Source: Sergeia podlipaevii
Lineage: Eukaryota > Euglenozoa > Kinetoplastea > Trypanosomatida > Trypanosomatidae
NCBI GenBank assembly: GCA_030849805.1
Contig: JASANZ010001739.1
Coordinates: forward strand, 1-12,906
Reading direction: 5' to 3'
DNA: 12,906 nt
Each line of letters begins with the position of its first letter. The first letter of the stretch is position 1. Made by a program: the position numbers and the translations under genes. Below the pieces are notes generated by a model. That model searched no databases. It was not told where the DNA came from and saw nothing but the letters and a program-made list of their open reading frames with translations. Positions 8,309 to 12,906 of this stretch are shown here, one piece after another.

Positions 8309-9329
8309 CGGAAGAGAAAAGGAGAAAAAAATAAAAAAGATTGAGGGAAGTGAGCAAAGTGATGATGGTGATGATAATGGAACCTGCATTTTGTATTGCT
8401 CGTCTCTCTCTCTCCCTCTCTTTGCGATGCATAGCGTAGATGATTCAATCAACAAGAAAATTAAAAAAGGAAGGGAGTGGAGAAAAAGAAAAACTTAACA
8501 GAAATGATCGATGCGTACCCTTTGTGTCTGTGGGTGTGTGTAGGTGAGGGTGGAATCATTTTCATTATTTTTTTTTCACCATTTTTTTTATTTATTTTAA
8601 CGTTCTGTCCTCCTTGTTGTGGCTGTTGTTGCTATATGAGTTTGCTCCCGCTTTTTTTTTTTTTGATAGAGAACAAAAAAAAAATGAAGAAACAAGATAC
8701 ATATATAGAAAGAATTCTCCAAAGAGGAAGCGAGATGGCTGTTTTCACTTCACATCAGTACCTATAATGCGCAATTGTAGACGAACACACAAAAAAGGGA
8801 AAAAAAAAAAAAGAATATTTCAAAAAAAAAAAAAGATGGAAAAGACAGGTGCGATGGGATAGTCAACTCTCTTTTTGTGTGTGTGTGCGTTGCTTCTGTA
8901 TTCTTGTTATGTATTTATTTATTTATTCCCTTCTTCTTCTTCTGTTTTCTGTCATTACGGATGAAAATTGTGTTTTTTCTCTTCATTTAAAAGGAATCAA
9001 AGGAAAATAACTCCCTTTGAAAAAGAAACAGAGGAAAGAAAAAAGAAAATAGCACAAGGTGTGCGTCTACTTACTCTTATCTGATAACAGCACGGTCATA
9101 GCTCTGTGCATATAGGTGGCGTGCGCGTGTGTGTTGCCTATTTAGTAGTACTACTATTATTGTTTACTCGCACTCAGCGATCAAGCAGGAAGGTATATAT
9201 ACATACAGATAATAAATAGACAGCGTTTTTCTTTTCCTTTATTATATATTTTCCTTTTGTTTATCTTTTACTTATTATAGAGAAAAAAAAAGGGAAAAGG
9301 GAGTTTTCATCGGCAACAAGAAAAAAAAA
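8309..9329. other. Intergenic/untranslated region between genes 2 and 3
   Basis: A purine-rich stretch follows the stop codon (8309-8370). After it come CT-rich and T-rich runs, A homopolymers (about 8800-8835), TG and TTTA microsatellites, a TTC-rich run at about 8930-8955 and finally the acceptor tract of the ankyrin gene. Short open frames here are repeat-driven. I see no gene. Confidence 0.75.
9226..9280 (+). promoter_or_regulatory. Likely trans-splice acceptor for the ankyrin/DHHC-like gene
   Basis: A long T/C-rich tract, with few purines, ends in TTATTATAG with the AG at 9279-9280. The resulting leader of about 49 bases has no ATG and ends in a run of A directly before the start codon at 9330. 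This is the clearest acceptor in the window. Confidence 0.6.
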
Positions 9330-12300
9330 ATGCTTGAGAAAATTCGCGCCTTCTCTGACAAGCAGATTGCCTTTGACACCTACCTCCCCGGCACCCCGCA
9401 TGACCCTTCCTCTCTCGATGACATGTTTCCCTATCACATCTGGGGTAGAGGCAACATTCCCACCTCCCGAGGGGAACAAGAAAAGGCGGCTGAGGCGGCG
9501 CGCCAGGCGACCGCGATCCGCCGTCGTGAATCTCCTAGCAGCTTTGAAGAGGCATGTGCCTATGGCAATCTACAAGCAGCGATTCTGATGTGGTCGCAGG
9601 GTGCCGTTGACATTTCAACACGCAAGGCAGTCTATGAAGGCAACGATGCATCCGCGCTGATGTGGGCAGCGTATAAAGGCCATCTACCCATTGTACGCTT
9701 CCTTGTCGATCAGAAGGCAAATGTCAACTATACCAACTCACTGGGTCACACCGCCTTGCAGTGGTGTGTCATCGCTGGTCATGCCGACATTGCGCGCTAC
9801 CTGCTGGATCACGGCGCGGACGCATCGATCCGAGACCGCCAGGGCTTTGACGCCGGCTTCGCGGCAGCTCAGAACGACCGTCTTGCGATTCTCATCATGC
9901 TCACCGAGGATGCCATCAAGGCTGGGGCAGTGGTGCCGGCTTCCTCGCTGGCACATGCAGCGGAGAGCCACAACAAAGGCAAGAATAACAACAGCATCGG
10001 CAGTGATGCCCACGTTAACGTCACCTCCGGTGGGAACCTGAATGGATACGCCGGTCGTCTTGTCCGCGCGCGCAACAACGCAGACCTGGTGAACCCCCTC
10101 AACGGGAAGCCTTACTACACGCTGGATCCTACCCTGCGAGATGTCGAGGGTCACTCCCTTATGCATTGGTCCGCCTATCGCAATAGCCCCGCAGCGTGCC
10201 AGTACTTGGTAGAGACGTGGGGCTATGAGGTGGATGTCGCGGATCAGGCCAAGCGTACGCCTCTGATCTGGGCTGCGCGTGAGGGCTTCTCAGAGGTGCT
10301 GGAGCTCCTTCTAAGTCAGGGCGCGGACAAGGACGCGCATGACGTGGATGGATGCACGGCGCTTTATTATGCAAAAGCGAGAAACCACCCGGAGGCGATG
10401 TACGTACTCACCAAATACCCGTCTATCAGCAGCAGCTGCAGCGGTATTGGAAGCACAGCAGGGGTGGCGGCATCATCCAATCGTGGAGGACATGGACCTG
10501 TGGATGCGGAGTCAAACGCAACGATGATGAAAGATCGGCATGACGACGATGATCACAGCGGTGTGCGTGACCCCCTTCTTTCAGGTGGTAGTGATAGTAG
10601 TATTCATATTAATAAGATGAGTGACGGTGCCACTGGGAACCGCATGCACACGCGCTACGTGGCCATTCGTGATCAGCGCGCCTATGGCACTATCAAGATG
10701 ATCATGCATAACGCGCTCTTTGCTGGAATGGCATTGTTTGGTTTTCTCTATACCATTTTCGTCACCATCGCGACCGCGCTGATCCCTCCTGTCTTCAGCT
10801 ACTTCCCGTATGGTGTTTTCTTTTTTAAGAACATTATCTTTACGTATTTTGCTGGACATCCCATTCAGGGCGGCACCGGCGCGGCGGCGGCGGGTGCTGC
10901 AGCTGGGGAAGGAAACGTGGCCAGGCAGCTTGGTATTGCTGTGAACCTTGCAGAGTCGGTGCGGGGCACGTGGCGCTTTCGACTTCGCGATCCGTGCAAC
11001 CTCGTCGTGGTTGTGTGTGTGTTGGTGATTCAGATAATTTCGTGGAATCGGCTTGGTAACACGCCTTTCTTGTTTTCGTTTTTTTCGCCTGAGGCTACGG
11101 TTGCTAGCAACACTGGTACTTTTATCGAAAACCGAGCAGGTGGCGGTGAGGCGTACGCGAGGGTACCTGTTGGAGGCTCAAGTGAGTTCAAAGACTACTG
11201 GGGCGGCTTTTTGTTTGCGCCTTTCTTCTCCACTACCACCTCCATGGTGCAGTGCGTCTTGACTTCTCTCTTCGTGTTGACGCTGTTGAACATGGTGCTC
11301 TGTAAGGTCTTCTCTATGCGCTGCGCCTTGAAGCGCACCGAGGAGGGCGATCTTCGCTCCTCTCCGCTCTGGCGTATCTTACGACATCGGCAGTACCGCT
11401 GGCTGCACCCACGCTTCCTCCTGCTTGAGCGCCACACACAGATACCTGTGCGAACCTTTTACTGCCCAGAGCGCGATGTACTGGTGCGTGGGTACGACAG
11501 CTACTCGATCTTGCTAGACTGCCCGATCGGTGCGAGTAACCACCTGTTCTTTGTGCTCGCACTGACCTTCCTTGCCTTCTTCCAGTGGTTCTTGCTGGCG
11601 TGGGGCTTGCAGGAGAGCCGAACGCGTATGATGTGTCCAGCGGATCCCAAGTGGTACGCGGACGCGCTGAGGCCGTTGTGGAGCACAGAGCAGCTACAGG
11701 CGTACGTGGATAGCGTCGCGGCCGCAGCCTCAGCAACGGCGACAATGTCAAGTCCGCTTCCTGGATCCAGCACCGCCGCGAGCTCTGGCGTGGTGAGCTT
11801 CGCCTGGTTGAACACTTTCATGTCTGTACTCCTTCACGGTGTTCCATGCCGTCAGGAGGCATACCTCGCGAGTCTGACACAGACGTTTCTCAACTCCTCT
11901 CGCGGGCTGTTTCATCGCGTGTTATATCTATATTTCTACTACGTTTGGCCCACGACAATGAACACGTGTGGAGTTTGGGTCCTGCATTTTGGATTCATTG
12001 GCTTTGGCATGTCCTTCTTGCTTGTGCTGCGGCAGTGGTACGGGGTGTGGTATGGCGTGACCCAGTTGGAGCTCACCAACCCGCTTGCACCAGGCAGCAC
12101 GGGCGAACTCGTGATGGTGTTCCCGCCGGATGTGGCTCACGCCACGCGGCTCGGCTTTGGCACGCCTGAAGAGGAGCGCTACTATGCCGCGGTGAACCCA
12201 GAGAAGCTTCATAAAGTTCCGAAGTCTGGGACACGCAGCATTTTTGCGGATGGGAACGGCTTTGTCAACTGCTTCATGTTTTTGCTGCGGATGAACGGGC

Positions 12301-12371
12301 GGCGCTGGCGTGATGCGATGTCAGTGTCAAGCCACAATGCACCGGTGCGAGCGCCAATGTTGATGGAGTGA
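9330..12371 (+). CDS. Ankyrin-repeat DHHC-family protein with degenerate active site (1013 aa)
   Basis: The start is the first ATG after the acceptor. Ankyrin repeats occur in two blocks, residues about 70-195 (motifs such as ALMWAAYKGHLPIVRFL and HTALQWCVIAGHADIARYLL) and about 270-365 (RTPLIWAAREGFSEVLELLL), separated by a polar linker. Membrane spans lie at about 460-485, 488-509, 557-571, 634-657, 738-758 and 882-901. That is four before and two after a cytosolic segment, as in Akr1/ZDHHC17/ZDHHC13 S-acyltransferases. The segment aligns with the DHHC cysteine-rich domain: PVRTFYC (706-712) matches PVRSKHC, and D723 to H738 keeps D, I, G, N and H in the right spacing. DHHC itself reads DSYS (723-726), with Ser at the catalytic Cys and almost all zinc-binding Cys/His lost. 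TQLE (911-914) stands where the family has TTxE. Catalysis is therefore unlikely; an ankyrin-based scaffold or substrate-binding role at a Golgi/endosomal-type membrane is inferred. Confidence 0.85.
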   Translation: MLEKIRAFSDKQIAFDTYLPGTPHDPSSLDDMFPYHIWGRGNIPTSRGEQEKAAEAARQATAIRRRESPSSFEEACAYGNLQAAILMWSQGAVDISTRKAVYEGNDASALMWAAYKGHLPIVRFLVDQKANVNYTNSLGHTALQWCVIAGHADIARYLLDHGADASIRDRQGFDAGFAAAQNDRLAILIMLTEDAIKAGAVVPASSLAHAAESHNKGKNNNSIGSDAHVNVTSGGNLNGYAGRLVRARNNADLVNPLNGKPYYTLDPTLRDVEGHSLMHWSAYRNSPAACQYLVETWGYEVDVADQAKRTPLIWAAREGFSEVLELLLSQGADKDAHDVDGCTALYYAKARNHPEAMYVLTKYPSISSSCSGIGSTAGVAASSNRGGHGPVDAESNATMMKDRHDDDDHSGVRDPLLSGGSDSSIHINKMSDGATGNRMHTRYVAIRDQRAYGTIKMIMHNALFAGMALFGFLYTIFVTIATALIPPVFSYFPYGVFFFKNIIFTYFAGHPIQGGTGAAAAGAAAGEGNVARQLGIAVNLAESVRGTWRFRLRDPCNLVVVVCVLVIQIISWNRLGNTPFLFSFFSPEATVASNTGTFIENRAGGGEAYARVPVGGSSEFKDYWGGFLFAPFFSTTTSMVQCVLTSLFVLTLLNMVLCKVFSMRCALKRTEEGDLRSSPLWRILRHRQYRWLHPRFLLLERHTQIPVRTFYCPERDVLVRGYDSYSILLDCPIGASNHLFFVLALTFLAFFQWFLLAWGLQESRTRMMCPADPKWYADALRPLWSTEQLQAYVDSVAAAASATATMSSPLPGSSTAASSGVVSFAWLNTFMSVLLHGVPCRQEAYLASLTQTFLNSSRGLFHRVLYLYFYYVWPTTMNTCGVWVLHFGFIGFGMSFLLVLRQWYGVWYGVTQLELTNPLAPGSTGELVMVFPPDVAHATRLGFGTPEEERYYAAVNPEKLHKVPKSGTRSIFADGNGFVNCFMFLLRMNGRRWRDAMSVSSHNAPVRAPMLME
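9537..9914 (+). other. Ankyrin repeat block 1
   Basis: Residues about 70-195 hold three to four ankyrin units. Typical cues are A-L-M-W-A-A-Y-K-G-H at 109-118, T-A-L-Q-W at 141-145, I-A-G-H at 148-151, and the GAD/N-V-N turns. In ANK-type DHHC enzymes this domain binds substrates directly. Confidence 0.8.
10137..10424 (+). other. Ankyrin repeat block 2
   Basis: Residues about 270-365 hold two to three further units, including EGHSLMHWSAYRN and RTPLIWAAREGFSEVLELLLSQ. Block 1 and block 2 are separated by about 75 residues of polar linker (about 196-269). Confidence 0.8.
11412..11543 (+). other. Degenerate DHHC cysteine-rich domain
   Basis: Residues 695-738. Compared with the canonical CxxC...RSxHCxxCxxCVxxFDHHCPWxxNCIGxxNH pattern, the initial CxxC is absent (LLLER...). 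HC is YC (711-712), the next CxxC is R...L, DHHC is DSYS, and PWxNNC is ILLDCP. Kept landmarks are P-V-R, one Cys (712), Val 719, Asp 723, I-G (733-734) and N-H (737-738). Cys 731 lies one position before the usual distal Cys. Two zinc ions could not be bound in the usual way. Confidence 0.8.
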
Positions 12372-12594
12372 GGCGAGAGAATTGAAAAGAGAAGGCGAAG
12401 AAAGAAGAGGGGTAAGAGAGAGAAGTTGAACAAAGAAAGACATGCATTACTCTGTTCGTTCTTTGTAATCTTATTATTATTATTATTATTTATTTTATTT
12501 TTACTTTATTGATGTTGATGTGGTTTCTATTGTAATGGATTTATGGACACACATACACACAAGGTATGAAGAATGAATGGATCTGGAGTCGGAT

Positions 12595-12627
12595 GAGAGA
12601 GAGAGTGAGAGAGAGAGAGAGAGAGAG
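12595..12627. repeat. GA microsatellite
   Basis: Near-perfect GA repeats with one GT interruption in the 3' flank of the ankyrin gene. Confidence 0.8.
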
Positions 12628-12685
12628 AAAGGGGGAAGGAAAATTGCAGCCTTTCTGCATTGATCCTGTGCGCATCTACACGTAA

Positions 12686-12705
12686 GTGTGTGTGTGTGTG
12701 TGTGT
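12686..12705. repeat. TG microsatellite
   Basis: About ten tandem GT units in non-coding sequence after the ankyrin gene. Confidence 0.8.
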
Positions 12706-12869
12706 CCATAAATCTTTTTCTTCTTCTTTTTTTTCTTTCTCTGTTTGCTCGCCTCTCTTGTACAATCAAAAAATTGGTGTCTGGTTTCTTTCAATATACG
12801 CAATACATACATGCATACATAAATATAGTCATCTTTCAGTGGCAGTGTTGCTTGTGCGTTGGTACCAGC

Positions 12870-12906
12870 CTCTCTCTCTCTTTCTCCCCCCCCCCCCCCC
12901 CCCCTT
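12870..12906 (+). promoter_or_regulatory. Terminal polypyrimidine tract with 19-C run
   Basis: CT repeats are followed by 19 consecutive C (12886-12904) and TT at the edge of the window. The tract probably belongs to the trans-splice acceptor and poly(A) signal region ahead of the next gene, whose AG would lie outside the window. A homopolymer this long is also a common place for a wrong base count. Confidence 0.4.

Larger units (their letters stand above)
12372..12906. other. 3' untranslated/intergenic sequence after gene 3
   Basis: A purine-rich stretch follows the stop. After it come a TTA array (12471-12490), a GA tract (about 12595-12627), a TG tract (12686-12705), T/C runs and a final pyrimidine tract at the window edge. 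No coding frame of note is seen. Confidence 0.75.

Noticed and set aside
7940..8455. Open frame of about 171 codons on the - strand over the 3' end of the NEMP-like gene
   Set aside because: Overlaps the conserved C-terminal helix in antisense and runs into repeat-driven Phe/Ser sequence. No family resemblance.
9330..12371. Active palmitoyltransferase call for the ankyrin gene
   Set aside because: Architecture fits the family, but no DHHC or DHYC/DQHC variant with a catalytic Cys is present, so an enzyme activity is not claimed.
1..12906. CRISPR array, insertion sequence or retroposon
   Set aside because: No spaced direct repeats, transposase, reverse transcriptase or target-site duplications were seen; repeats are simple microsatellites only.

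Overview
The window looks like nuclear DNA of a kinetoplastid protist, probably a trypanosomatid. Three long, intronless genes lie on the + strand. They are GC-richer than the long, AT-rich, microsatellite-filled stretches between them. Each is preceded by a polypyrimidine tract followed by an AG, the usual layout of a spliced-leader trans-splicing acceptor in a polycistronic unit. No promoter, tRNA, rRNA, bacterial-type operon signal or recognisable transposon gene was seen. The genus cannot be fixed from this window alone.

Layout. Positions 1-3162 hold no long gene. They contain pyrimidine tracts, homopolymers, TG, TTA, TTTA and TTG microsatellites, several acceptor-like AG sites and one marginal 52-codon ORF. 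Positions 3163-4578 encode an unrecognised protein of 471 residues with about six membrane segments and an RKQQ tail that resembles an ER-retrieval signal. Positions 5459-8308 encode a 949-residue protein with a signal sequence, a long insert-rich ectodomain, five or six membrane spans and a conserved C-terminal helix. I assign it to the NEMP/TMEM194 family of inner nuclear envelope proteins. Positions 9330-12371 encode a 1013-residue ankyrin-repeat, six-span protein with the architecture of ANK-type DHHC palmitoyltransferases (Akr1/ZDHHC17). Where DHHC should be it has D-S-Y-S, and nearly all zinc ligands are missing. The rest is intergenic or untranslated sequence, ending in a pyrimidine tract with a run of 19 C at 12886-12904.

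All three proteins are multi-pass and are predicted to act in the endomembrane or nuclear-envelope system. Kinetoplastid neighbours are co-transcribed whether or not they are related in function, so adjacency alone does not show a shared pathway. The most notable item is the apparent pseudo-palmitoyltransferase: its fold-defining landmarks are kept while its catalytic cysteine and zinc site are lost. The second is the NEMP-like gene, which matters because kinetoplastids lack classical lamins.
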